Source: Chamaelirium japonicum (taxonomy: Eukaryota; Streptophyta; Magnoliopsida; Liliales; Melanthiaceae). Taken from it: 64,000 nucleotides of DNA. A model generated the notes under the pieces. That model saw nothing but the letters and a program-made list of their open reading frames with translations. It searched no databases and was not told where the DNA came from. The stretch covers positions 1-64,000 of the forward strand of contig CANTAL010000207.1 of the NCBI GenBank assembly GCA_947650365.1. Direction: 5' to 3'. This document shows, piece by piece, positions 53,392-64,000 of this stretch (its first letter is position 1; every line of letters begins with the position of its first letter). A program made the translations under genes and the position numbers.

Positions 53392-54476
53392 GATGAAACT
53401 CTGCCAACTCCAAATCCAGTGCCACCATCTAAGGCGATACACGAAGTCAAAGAAGTGCTAGTGCCAAGACGAAGGATGCACATCAGCTCCAAGCCAAGAT
53501 CCATGCAGCATACTCCGTTGCCTGTCCAAACTAGCCAGTTCTGCGCCTCATGCCTCAGTGGCTGCGCAAACATGAAGGACCATCTTTTGCCCCGCCAAAA
53601 GAAATGGTTCAGCCACTATCGGAGGCTAATGTCATCACTCTGCAAGAGATGACACTGCCACTACCCAGCTTGGGGCAAGCTTCAAGTCCGCCAAAACCTA
53701 TCGATTCCTTCAAATCCAGCCAACTCACATTCAAGCCAAAAGGAAGCTGGGGGCAAAATGCCGCCAAGCTGCTGTTCAAAGCTGGCTATGACGAATACAG
53801 TGTCGCACATATGAGTACACTCCTGCCAGCTCCAATACCACACGGGATGACTAAGACTCAAGCCCACTTACTCCAAGGCGGCGAGCAGATCCCACCAAAT
53901 TGGCAAGGCATCGGCTCCCGTCAAACCCCGATGGTCATCAAGATAACAGAAGAGAAGACCTTCACCTCTAACTACATTGAGGTGAAGTTGGTAGATGAAG
54001 TGGAAGAGGGATCGTCAGCCTCCGATGCGCGCTCCACCAATGTTGTTCGTCCCAACACCAAGTTCGCCAAAAGAAGGCGATATCGAGCTCAACGTTGGAC
54101 CATACCCCAGAAGCAAAAGAAGAACATCAAAAACCAGTCAAGTCAAAATCCTATATCAGTATTCAAAAGACTTGGGCTAATCAGACGAGTAAAACGAAGG
54201 TCAGTATTCGACCGTTTGGGAAAGCCGCCTACTGAGGTGAGAAATAACGTTCCCACCCTCCCACCCATATCATTCTTCAATACTGACGACTACACCGATA
54301 TCATTCTGGTATATCTTAACTATATCACAATTTCCGACACTTCGTTCGGCGCAACTTCTACTTCGGACGACGAGTTGCTAGACGCTCCGCCCGTCCTCGA
54401 AGAAGGGGGGCAATCTACCGTTGACGATCTGAAGAAAATCAACTTGGGGACACATGAGGATCCTCGACCTATATTC
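53392..54476 (+). pseudogene. Gypsy polyprotein linker before reverse transcriptase
   Basis: After the TAG the frame stays open to about 53540. A frameshift then leads into a 357-codon frame (53550-54623), of which only the part to 54476 is Gypsy. Seen are a basic segment (TKFAKRRRYRAQRW) and an acidic one (SDDELLDAPPVLEEGG). These linker segments precede reverse transcriptase in Tat elements. The last codons of that frame are Copia LTR, so its end is artificial. Confidence 0.7.
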
Positions 54477-56433
54477 TGTTTGAATTGGGTTCCACTAATC
54501 AGAGTCGCAGCGGAAGCAAAAAAAAAGATTCGAAGATCATACGGTGTATATTTCATTACAATTTGTGATACAAAACAATCTACATGCAAATCTATGATCT
54601 TCGCATATGTGCGGACACCCTAGAGGCATACTACGATCTACGGAAGACATGCATGCATCTACTTAGGTGTTTAGATTCATCATACCTTATGGATCTATGA
54701 TTCGGAGATTACGGAATGATGAAGAACCGCACTTGAATCGTAAGGGAAACTGTCGGATAGCACCTTGTCCTTTGCGAATTGAAGAATCCTCGAAATCCCG
54801 TCTCTGAGTGCAAGGATTTCGAGCCGACGGAAGAATCCGTTGCGAAGACGATGGCGAGCCTCGAGATTTTCTCCTCCTCTTTCTCCTTTCTTCCTTCTCC
54901 TTTCTTCCTCTTCCTTCTCCCTTCTTCTTCCTCTCTTTTCCTTGGCCGAAACCACAAAGGAGGAGGACTAGGGGTCGGATTTTTGGATGGGAGGGAGTAG
55001 AACCATTAGGGTCGGCCCTCCCCCTCCTATTTCCTTTATAGGGCCAGTCTCCCATGGATCCAAGGAGCCTAGGGCCGGCCCCTAGGTGGATAGGGATGAG
55101 GGGGGGTCGGATTTAGGTCTTCCGGGTGTCTATCGTGAAGTCCGGACGAAAACGCCCTTCACAAAAAATGGAAAACTGAAAGTGAGACTGAGTGAGGTGC
55201 GCTACTCGGAATCAAGTTCCGTCAGTGCCTGTGAGCTCCTGGAATTATTCCGCTCAATCTAAGATCCATATTCAATATGTTCTGAGCCATATTTCAGTAT
55301 TTACCAAAATACCCCTACGGCCCGTAACACATGTGAATTAGGTTCTTTGGCTCCGGGCTTGTGCTCCATCGCGCTACTTCGCATCCAACGTATCCAACTA
55401 GGTCGGGGAACAATTCCAATACGCAACGACAGGGTGGAACCTTCAGGGTTCGGGATCTCTAGCTCCAACCGGATCCCTGATTAACTGTTCCGGTGACACA
55501 CCGAAAGTTTCGTTAATCAGCCCTAATCCGATTAACCCGCGTAGCCACCCAGAGTGCGACGCGAGTTAACCTCTAGTGATCCTAAACTTATGTTACTCCC
55601 TCGTAACCCTGTTCTCTACTATACTCCGATAATCCTTAGTCCCTCCTATTACTGGTGCCATGATACGACTCGGGCGGTGGGGAGCACCGTTAGATCCCGA
55701 TCGATCATCTGACTAGGGTTTGATGACTTGTCATCTATAACACCACACACCTTCCGGTGCTATACCTAGCATCCGGAACGTCGTCAGTCATACTGAAAAC
55801 CACCAGCCCTGGGTTAACTGTGTGGACAGATTAACTCATCAAACCGCACCCATTCAACACTGGACGTCGGATAACCTGTAGGGATTACATGTCACTCAAG
55901 CGCCAGCCGGGTAACCCAACGTACCATGGTATTGGACTATAGAAGGTCCGCACACGTTGGCACATCAAAGCACCACACAACTGGTTGGCCCAGTGAGCAT
56001 GATCCCTCAGGGTTAAGGACATATTATCTATAGTAGTAAGACGGTTTCTGCACCAGTGTCTGAATCACTGAACTGTGCACCGTCTTGGTTCCTGTTCAAC
56101 ACGATCACCGTGCTTGGTCAGGTGAATGGGAATCCCACGTTCCCGTGGTGAAGACTTCACCACATCCTATACCTGCCAATAGCTTATGCTCGGTGAAGCG
56201 ACCAGCATCACCAAAGCTGTGAACTAGTTCTAGGTCTACACAGAACTGGTCCACTGGGTCTCCCAAGCATGGATCCTCCATGTGCCTCAGTGGCCTACTG
56301 TGTTTCCTAGGGTCCTTTTATTATATGAGTATTATCATAAACCAGAGTAGTATTCTAATTAAAGCAATAACCGAAGTCATCTTTATTAATGTTAATACAG
56401 AAAATCCATGCTAAGGACACACGAGCTACAACA
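54477..56433 (-). repeat. Copia left LTR (3' LTR on minus strand), 1957 bp
   Basis: In the first 300 aligned bases it differs from the right LTR at 13 positions, 10 of them transitions, with no indels. Minus-strand TATAAA reads at 55035-55040. A long pyrimidine-rich stretch is at 54870-54950. Open frames in both LTRs are artefacts. Confidence 0.95.
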
Positions 56434-56447
56434 ATCTCCCACTTGGC

Positions 56448-57188
56448 CTAGCGGGGAACAACAGTCTTAACTCCCATGACATCCACGTGCTTCTCAAAAG
56501 CCTTGGTCGGTAACGCCTTTGTGAAAGGGTCCACCATGTTATCTGCAGACGCCAACTGAGTCACTGCTACCTCCCCTCGCTTCTGCAAGTCCCGGATTAG
56601 GTAGTATTTCCGCTCGATATGCTTTCTCTTCTGGTGATATCTTGGCTCCTTGGATTGTGCTACTGCTCCACTATTGTCGCAGTAAAGGACAATAGGATCT
56701 TAAGCTCCTGGTACGTATCCTAAGTCCGTGAGGAGCTTCTTGAGCCACACCGCCTCCTTAGCTGCTTCGCACGCCGCAACGTACTCAGCCTCTGTCGTTG
56801 AATCCGCGATGCATCCCAGCTTCACGCTCCTCCAACTGACAGCTCCTCCTCCTAATGAAAACACAAATCCTGACGTCGATCTCCTAGATTCCGGATCTGA
56901 CGCAAAGTCAGAATCTGAATATCCAATCGGCATCAGTTCCTGTGAAGAGTAAACTAACTCATAATCTCTCATCCTACGGAGATACTTGAGTATACTTTTC
57001 ACAGCAGTCCAGTGCCCTGGACCCGGATTTGACTGATACCTGCCCATCATGCCTACTGCATAGCATATATCTGGTCTCGTGCACTGCATGGCATACATCA
57101 GACTTCCTACTGCCGAAGCATAAGGTATCTTCTGCATCTCTGCCCTCTCCTCAGGAGTCTTAGGACCCTGATCCTTGGACAACTTCAT
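56448..57188 (-). pseudogene. Copia RNase H segment
   Basis: TRPDICYAVGMMGRYQSNPG, then DSDFASDPESRRSTSGFVF and STTEAEYVAACEAAKEAVWL mark the RNase H domain. A TAA at 56700-56702 follows GYVPGA. The frame then continues with CDNSGAVAQSKEP, a KHIERKYYLIRD segment and the end VDPFTKALP, up to the natural stop at 56448. Confidence 0.92.
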
Positions 57189-57215
57189 TCCATGTCTGAA
57201 TGGAACCAGTCCCTT

Positions 57216-57962
57216 CTAGGAGTTGTGCATACTGAATCTGACCAAGATAGTATCTATGTAGGCTGACTGTGACAGCGAGAGAATCTTATTCTGGCGATCT
57301 CGAGTTACCTTGATCCCCAGAACATAACTCGCTTCACCCAGGTCTTTCATGTCAAATTGAGAGGATAACCACATCTTCACTGTAGACAAGGTTCCAACAT
57401 CGTTTCCGATAAGCAGGATATCGTCCACGTAAAGCACTAGAAAAACTACTGCAGTCTTATCACTCCTTTTATAAACACATGGTACATCCATGTTCTGTTC
57501 AAATCCATAAGACTGGATAACCTGATCAAAATGCATATTCCAACTACTGGATGCTTGCTTCAGTCCATAAATGGACCTTTGCAACTTGCACACCAGACCT
57601 TCCTGACCTTTTGCGACAAAGCCTGGAGGCTGAGACATGTAGATGTCTTCTTCCAAATCCCCGTTGAGGAATGCGGTCTTGACGTCCATTTGCCAGATCT
57701 CCCAATCATAATGGGTTGCAATGGACAAGAGGATCCAGATAGACTTAAGCATAGCCACTGGCGAAAAGGTTTCGTCATAGTCGATCCCTTCTCGCTGGGT
57801 ATAACCCTTAGCGACTAGTCTAGCTTTGTAAGTCTCAACGGTACCATCCAGACCTCTTTTCCTTTTGTACACCCACTTATACCCAACATGTTTAATGTTG
57901 TGAGGTGGTGTTACAAGTGTCCAGACCGAATTTTGGGACATCGATGTCAGTTCTGCCTCCAT
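57216..57962 (-). pseudogene. Copia reverse transcriptase segment
   Basis: In-frame segment of 248 codons bounded by TGA at 57972 and TAG at 57216. It shows [27 protein letters not shown], the FSPVA block, [10 protein letters not shown] and the catalytic YVDD. The sequence is otherwise full length, which shows how little has decayed besides the stops. Confidence 0.92.
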
Positions 57963-58451
57963 GGCTTCCTGTCATGCTGCATGGTCAGTGGATACCATCG
58001 CTTCGTCATAGTTCAGAGGATCATTCTCCTGAAACTCTGGATCAACCATAAAAGCTTCTCCAATGTATCTATCAGGAGCACTTATGGTCCTCCCACTACG
58101 ACGAACCTGCGGTGTTTCCATAGGAGTCGATTCTACAGTACCGTTAATCTTAGTGGTATCGGCTCCCACTACGTTTTTTGTCTGCGTACTCCCATCAGTA
58201 CCAAGCAATTCTTCAAGAACTACTTTACTGGTGGGCTTATGGTCTATTAAATAATCTTGCTCCAGGAATACTACGTTCGTCAAGACGACAACCTTTCTAT
58301 CCTCAGGATCATAAAATAAACCACCCTTTGTCCCTTTTGGATACCCAACGAACAGACATACCTTAGTTTTTGACTCCATCTTATCTCGCTTGTCCTTTCG
58401 CACATACAATGGACAACCCCAAATCCTAAAGTGCTGTAGGCTTGGCTTTCG

Positions 58452-59168
58452 CTACAACCACAGATTCCAAGGAGTTAGGGGTACTGACTTTGATAGAACA
58501 AAGTTCAAAGTATATGCTGCCGTCTCTAGGGCATATCCCCAAAAACTAGGTGGCAATGTTGCATAACTCATCATAGTCCGAACCATGTCTAACAAGGTTC
58601 GCTTTCTCCTCTCAGATACACCGTTTTGTTGTGGTGTCCTTGGTGCAGTCAACTGGGATACGATCCCATGCTCACGCAGGTACCCAATAAATTCATCCGA
58701 TAGGTATTCGTCTCCTCGATCCGATCGAAGAGACTTGATACTTTTACCCGTCTGCTTTTCTGCTTCAGCTCTGAACACCTTGAACTTATCAAAGGATTCA
58801 GACTTCCGCCGCATTAGGTATATGTATCCAAACCTCGAGTGATCATCCGTGAAGGTGATGAAATACTCGAAGCCTCCTATGGCACGGACACTTATGGGCC
58901 CATATACATCAGTGTGTACCAACTCTAATACCTCCTTAGATCTGCTACCTTTGGCTCGGAAAGACCTTTTAGTCATCTTGCCTTCCAGGCAAGACTCACA
59001 CGTCGGTAGGCTTTCTGAAATATTTGGACTTAAGAGTCCTACCTTAACCAACCTATGAATCCTGTCTGAGGCTATGTGTCCAAGCCTTAGATGCCAAAGG
59101 AGTGTTGGATTATCTGAGGGATTTTTCCTTTTAGATGAACTAATCACACAAGCTTCAGTTATATTATC
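58452..59168 (-). pseudogene. Copia integrase segment
   Basis: Within the polyprotein frame: pre-integrase zinc-binding His/Cys residues (HLRLGHIA, C-SCLEGKM), then the rve catalytic core with D of HTDVYG, D of TFTDDHSRF and E near GVSERRKRTLLDMV. A TAG closes the segment at 58452. Codon frame is the same as the reverse transcriptase part. Confidence 0.9.
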
Positions 59169-60401
59169 CTACTTATGATTGGAGTTAATTACATAGAGAC
59201 CATTCTGTATCGTTCCCTTACAAACAAAGGAACCATTCAATTTAATTGACACACCAGAAGCATCAAATAAAACTGAAAAACTTTTATCATTCAATAAGGA
59301 AACAAAAATTAAATTACGTCTCAAGGACGGTATATAAAGTATGTCTCTAAGTAATAAACTTCTTCCATCAAGGAACTACAAGATGACATCTCCAACTGCT
59401 TCAGCCTCTGCCACGGCCTCAGTTCCCATGCTTAGGATTATCTCTCCTTCACCCAGTTTTCTTGTCTCCTTGAACCCCTGCAAATTATTACAAGCATGGT
59501 TAGTGGAACCAGAATCCACAATACATGAAACTGGAGAACAACTGGATGTTACAAGGGATTCCACTATGTGGATTTGAGATATACCTGTCTCAGCCTTCTT
59601 GGGAGCCGCGCGACAGTCGCCCTTCCAGTGCCCCTTCTTGCCGCATCGGAAACATTTTCCTTTGGGCTTCGTCAGACCATTCTGCTTGGGAACCTGCAAC
59701 TGCACCTGGCCCATCTTCACGGGCTTCTTGGACTTTCTTTTCTGAACCTTGCCCTTGGCTTTCAGAGAAGAATTCCGCTCCACGTTTAGGGATTGGGCTC
59801 CAGCTTTCATCCCGTCCTCTGCCGCCTAGAGCGCCGCTAGGAGCTCTGCGTTAGACATCTCCAACCGGTTAAGGTTGAAGTTTGTAACGAAGGCCTCAAA
59901 CGCTCCTGACAGAGACGCGAGGAAAATGTCGGTCTGGATCTCTGCATCCAAGATGACATCGAAGGAACCAAGCTCGTTCACATAGCCAAACAACTTCAGC
60001 ATATAATCCCGAACTAAAGTCCCCTCTGCCATCTTTGTGGACACCAATTTCTTGATGGTCAGGTAACGAGTTACCCGACTACGACCCTCGAATATTTCCT
60101 TCAGGTAGAGTATCATGTCTAAAGCAAAGGCCATGTCTTCGACTTGCTTCAGAAGGACGGTCTGCAAGGATGCCACAATGTAGCACTTGCACATCTCATC
60201 AGCATCTAGCCAGTCTTTTCATTCCTTTAACTGGGCCTCAGTTGCACTTGGTCCCGGCATGGCCGGTTGAGGGGTACTTAGGGCAATTGTGTGTTTACCA
60301 ACCCTTAGGACGAGCATCAGGTTACACTTCTAGTCCTCGTAGTTTGGTCCCGTAAGTTTGTTATCATTAAGTATGGAGGCAAGGGGGTCGAGCTTGGTCA
60401 T

Positions 60402-62355
60402 GATTTTTGTAAACAATGGTTTAAAGCAATAGTTAGGGTCTACTACAATTTATTTCATAGAATTTAGAAATAGATAATGTCTACTCCAGCCGCTATGTCT
60501 TCACCACCTCAAGTGGAGACATCCAGGAATCTAAATTCCCTGGGCGGGAGCACTGAGACTATCGGCCCTGAATTGGAGATAGCATCTCGGTGAGAGCATG
60601 CAACTGCTTCTGCCAACGGGGTTTTTACGACCCAGTCTTCATCAGAATTACCCATGGTAAACTGAAAGACCTCTCAGTCTCTTTTTGGCCAGCTTTATGT
60701 GACCCGCGTGCGCAGCAGCAGCGGCTTCACACAAGCTTTCGGATGCTTCCCACAAATCTAGGTGGTGTCGGTAGGGGGGTTCATAGGCTCCCGCGGTGCA
60801 GGATAAAACTGTCACCCACTGCCACCGGCATCCTCCATGTCCCGAAGGAAACCACTAGGCGAACCAGCATAGAAGGAAACACAGCTCTCACCCGGTGGGA
60901 ATATCGAACTGCGTACCTCCCACCCAGACCCTTAGCCGGTTGATTGTGGAGGCCAGGAGCTCCCCTTTGGAGGGAACCTCTTACACATCCCTTCTTTATG
61001 AGGTTTTATGCATATCTAGATAGGTCACGACCTCCTAGACATAGACCCTACTCTACCGTGCTCCCACTAGGATTACAAACCCTCCCGCAAAGCATTAGTA
61101 TCCTCGGAAAATATCATAGTCCCTACCTTGAATACTTAGCTTTTGCCTTTCTTCCAAAGATCACATTACATAGATTCCAAGGATCCCGATACTTCACTAG
61201 TTTGCCCATAATCCTAAGATCTGGAGCCTAGCCTAAGGTCAACATAGAAAGGACTCCCACTACGATGATGCCTCGTTCATAATTTGATGCCTGATGTCAT
61301 AGTAGACCTCATCACATTACAGGTTTCGATGCTGGCCAAATAGGGACATCCGACAACCTCCGCCGGACCTCAACCTAATGGTGGCATAACCAAATCGTGA
61401 TGAGTTCATACTATCATCAAACGTCATCAATAAATGGGTATCACACAGTGAAATCCTAACCTAACTTGGTCGCTAGGACCACGTGGGGAAAGGGCATCCC
61501 ACTAGGGTTATCATACTTCTTATGGAGACATTAGTTAATTATCTCTAAATAAATCTAACACTGTGTCTATCTCGGTGCACAGTACTTGGCTACCTGAACT
61601 ACCACGAGGGCGGTTACCGCCTTTCCTTTTAGCTAGCCACCGGATTCGCACGTGTTAGAAGCATATAGAGACACCGATGAATCCATAATTTTAGTACTAA
61701 CCCTAAGCCTGATCTCGAGACTAACTCACAAGCAAGAATGATAATCACATTATCATCGGGGTTCTCTAAATACTGAATAAAGAGAAACAACAGAGAAAGC
61801 ATCCAAACTGAATCAAGTCCAGGGTCCGACCCCTGAACCTGAATCGCACAGCCAAGATATCCTGCTCTTTCGTTCTGCACGATTTCTGACGATGATCCCC
61901 TTCATCGTCAACGTGCACGCTTTCGCCGGGTCTTTGCACGCCATGGTGCCGCTTGCCCGAACCGTGGATATAGCATCATCTCCTTCTTCCTGTGACTGAA
62001 AAACAAACACGCTCCGAGCAAGTGCTCGTTCGTGTACAATTTCGCTAGAAAGAAAAAGAAACAATCCTAGAAAACTGGCCAGGGAACCGAGGATGGTCAA
62101 CCCCCACCCTCGCCCATCTAAATCCTTATAATCCACAATAATAATCAATGCAAAATAAATCCGGGGTCCGACCCCCGGATGCATGCAATCATAGATTACT
62201 ATTCAGCGCGGCACCTGCAAAAAGACGATACATAGCACAATCCATATGCATGATCTACGCCGAACCCCGACGAAAACATATGACATCATATATTCACATG
62301 ATATTTTCACGAATTCATGCATGAAACATACACCAAAGCGTGCTCTGATACTAAT
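60402..62355 (-). other. Copia 5' leader, 1.95 kb
   Basis: It separates the primer site from gag, which is long for a Copia leader. It holds no convincing frame. A ggggtccgacccc-type phrase occurs twice (near 61822 and 62163), which may be a partial duplication. A minus-strand frame of 123 codons at 61813-62184 has no recognised domain. Confidence 0.6.
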
Positions 62356-64000
62356 TGTTTGAATTGGGTTCCGCTAATCAGAGTCGCAGCGGAAGCAAAA
62401 AGAAAGATCCGAAGATCATACGGTGTATGTTTCATTACAATTCGTGATACAAAACAATCTACATGCAAATCTATGATCTTAGAATATGTGCGGATACCCT
62501 AGAGGCATACTACGATCTATGGAAGACATGCATGCATCTACTTAGGTGTTTAGATTCATCATACCTTATGGATCTATGATCCGGAGATTACGGAATGATG
62601 AAGAACGGCACTTGAATCGCAAGGAAAACTGTCGGATAGCACCTTGTCCTTTGCGAATTGAAGAATCCTCGAAATCCCGTCTCTAAGTGCAACGATTACG
62701 AGCCGACGGAAGAATCCGTTGCGAAGATGATGGCGAGCCTCGAGATTTTCTCCTCCTGTTTCTCCTTTCTTCCTTCTCCTTCCTTCCTCTTCCTTCTCCC
62801 TTCTTCTTCCTCTCTTTTCCTTGGCCGAAACCACAAAGGAGGAGGACTAGGGGTCGGATTTTTGGAGGGGAGGGAGTAGAACCATTAGGGCCGGCCCTCC
62901 CCCTCCTATTTCCTTTATAGAGCCAGTCTCCCATGGCTGCAAGGAGCCTAGGGCCGGTACCTAGGTGGATAGGGATGAGGGGGGGTCGGATTTAGGTCTT
63001 CCGGGTGCCTATCGTGAAGTCCGGACGAAAACACCCTTCACGAAAAGCGGAAAACTGAAAGTGAGACTGAGTGAGGTGCGCTACTCGGAATCGAGTTTCG
63101 TCAGCGCCTGTGAGCTCCTGGAATTATTCCGCTCAATCTAAGATCCATATTCAATATGTTATGTGCCATATTTTAGTATTTACCAAAATACCCCTATAGC
63201 CCGTAACACATGTGAATTAGGTTCTTTGGCTCCGGGCTTGCGCTCCATCGTGCTATTTCACATCCAACGTATCCAACTAGGTCGGGGAACAATTCCTATA
63301 TGCAATGGCAGTGCGAAACCTTCAGGGTTCGGGATCATAGCTCCAATCGAATCCCTGATTAACTGTTCCGGTGACACACCGAAAGTTCCGTTAATCAGCC
63401 CTAATCCGATTAACCCGCGTAGCCACCCAGAGTACGACGCGAGTTGAAATCTAGTGATCCTAAACTTATGTTACTCCCTCATAACCCTGTTCTCTACTAT
63501 ACTCCGATAATCCTTAGGCCCTCCAATTACTGGTGCTATGATACGACTCGGGCGGTGGGGAGCACCGTCAGATCCCGATCGATCATCTGACTAGGGTTTG
63601 ATGACTTGTCATCTATAACACCACACACCTTCAGGTGCTATGCCTAGCATCCGGAACGTCGTCAGTCATACTGACAACCACCAGGCCTGGGTTAACTGTG
63701 TGGACAGATTGACTCATCAAACCGCACCCATCCAATATTGGACGTCGGATAACTTGTAGGGATTATATGTCACTCAAGCGCCAGCCGGGTAACCCAACGT
63801 ACCGTGGTATTGGACTATGGAAGGTCCGCACACGTTGGCACATCAAAGCACCACACAACTGGTTGGCCCAGTGAGCATGGTCCCTCAGGGTTAAGGATAG
63901 ATTATCTATAGTAGAAAGACAGTTTCTGCACCAGTGTCTGAATTACTGAACTGTGCACCGTCTTGGTTCCTGTTCAACACGATCATCGTGCTTGGTCAGG
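62356..64000 (-). repeat. Copia right LTR (5' LTR on minus strand), truncated by window
   Basis: Aligned to 54477-56121 without net indels. About 312 bp should lie beyond the window. Minus-strand TATAAA is conserved at 62914-62919. Confidence 0.94.

Larger units (their letters stand above)
47862..54476 (+). mobile_element. Ty3-Gypsy (Tat/Retand-like) element, left part
   Basis: A 5' LTR (boundary near 47862 uncertain; end about 49974) is followed by a primer-site-like tggcacgcccggtgggac at 49983-50000, as in plant Tat-type Gypsy elements. Next comes a gag-protease coding region in three broken frames. The coding region is cut at 54476 by the Copia insertion. Reverse transcriptase and integrase are not in the window and would lie to the right of the Copia. 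Confidence 0.85.
56448..60401 (-). pseudogene. Copia gag-pol polyprotein, one frame with nine internal stops
   Basis: From ATG at 60401 to the natural TAG at 56448-56450 the reading frame is 3954 nt (1318 codons) with no indel seen. Order: gag, zinc knuckle CFRCGKKGHWKGDC near 59655, protease CIVDSGSTNHA near 59510, GAG-pre-integrase LLWHLRLGHIASDRIHRL, integrase (HTDVYGPI, FTDDHSRF, LRSDRGDEY, TPQQNGVSER), reverse transcriptase ([23 protein letters not shown]), RNase H (GYSDSDFASDPESRRSTSG, TTEAEYVA and YCDNSGAV). Internal stops: 60330, 60219, 59826, 59376, 59169, 58452, 57972, 57216 and 56700 (lowest base of each). Two stand where tryptophan is expected. The copy cannot make its proteins. 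Confidence 0.93.
54477..64000 (-). mobile_element. Ty1-Copia element inserted in the Gypsy, runs off window
   Basis: The left LTR is 54477-56433 (tgttt...aaca, 1957 bp). The right LTR begins at 62356 with the same sequence and, with a constant offset of 7879 bp between LTRs, would end near 64312. On the minus strand the 5' LTR is the right one. A primer site with AGTATCAGAGCACG (initiator Met tRNA type) lies just inside at 62340-62355. A purine tract AAGTGGGAGAT precedes the left LTR (56434-56445). The 5-bp flank tattc (54472-54476) should recur after the right LTR. Estimated total is about 9.8 kb. Confidence 0.95.

Noticed and set aside
54695..55055. Lys/Glu/Arg-rich frames repeated at 62574-62934
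   Set aside because: They lie in the Copia LTR pair, in the pyrimidine-rich stretch, with several frames open at once.
50049..60401. Endogenous pararetrovirus
   Set aside because: Domain order, LTRs, primer sites and integrase identify Gypsy and Copia retrotransposons; no movement or coat protein features of plant viruses were seen.
61813..62184. 123-codon minus-strand frame in the Copia leader
   Set aside because: No domain, upstream of gag, with no sign of coding constraint.
1..64000. tRNA, rRNA or organelle-derived DNA
   Set aside because: No cloverleaf with complete boxes other than the SINE head, no rRNA motifs and no chloroplast or mitochondrial genes were recognised by eye; a dedicated scan could still find a tRNA.

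Overview
This is nuclear DNA of a flowering plant, about 64 kb, dominated by nested transposable elements. The evidence for a plant is a NAC-domain transcription factor gene, a CACTA (En/Spm) transposon with plant-type TNP2 and TNPA-like genes, Ty1-Copia and Ty3-Gypsy (Tat/Retand-like) LTR retrotransposons with plant-type primer sites, a TRIM, hAT/Tourist/MULE-type MITEs and L1-type LINEs. The species cannot be fixed from the sequence; no organelle insert, rRNA or canonical tRNA gene was recognised. || Layout. 0-12 kb: LINE fragments with exact target-site duplications (TSDs), a degenerate minus-strand Copia element split by a 4.4-kb LINE (3212-7660), a 318-bp TRIM (8926-9243), a Tourist-like MITE (10071-10313) and a second LINE fragment (10693-11654). 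12-20 kb: a SINE inside a TIR element, CT microsatellites, a hAT element with an LTR-like piece inside (14004-15252), LINE relics with zf-RVT/RNase H remains, a hAT MITE (17249-17805) and an internally deleted LINE derivative. 20-25 kb: a decayed Copia element with recognisable LTRs, primer site and polypurine tract, then unassigned DNA. || 25344-40454 is one complete 15,111-bp CACTA transposon with 3-bp TSD tgg on both sides and CACTA/TAGTG ends. On its minus strand it carries a four-exon TNP2 transposase gene (1113 codons, one in-frame stop) and an intact six-exon TNPA-like gene (427 aa). Two satellite arrays of the same 181-bp unit, in opposite orientation (about 22.7 and 10.2 copies), bracket the TNPA-like gene. 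This is the most unusual structure in the window. || 40-47 kb: the only evident host gene, a three-exon NAC gene (42949-44553, 277 aa, plus strand) with TATA box and TE insertions in intron 2, followed by a small TIR MITE, a GA microsatellite and a 694-bp MULE-like MITE filled with hairpin repeats. || 47.8-64 kb: a Gypsy element (5' LTR, primer site, broken gag-protease) interrupted at 54477 by a minus-strand Copia element whose 1,957-bp LTR is complete on the left and runs off the window on the right. The Copia polyprotein frame is unbroken by indels over 3,954 nt but carries nine internal stop codons. Together the region records layers of insertion: Copia into Gypsy, LINE into Copia, SINE into MITE, and MITEs into a NAC intron.
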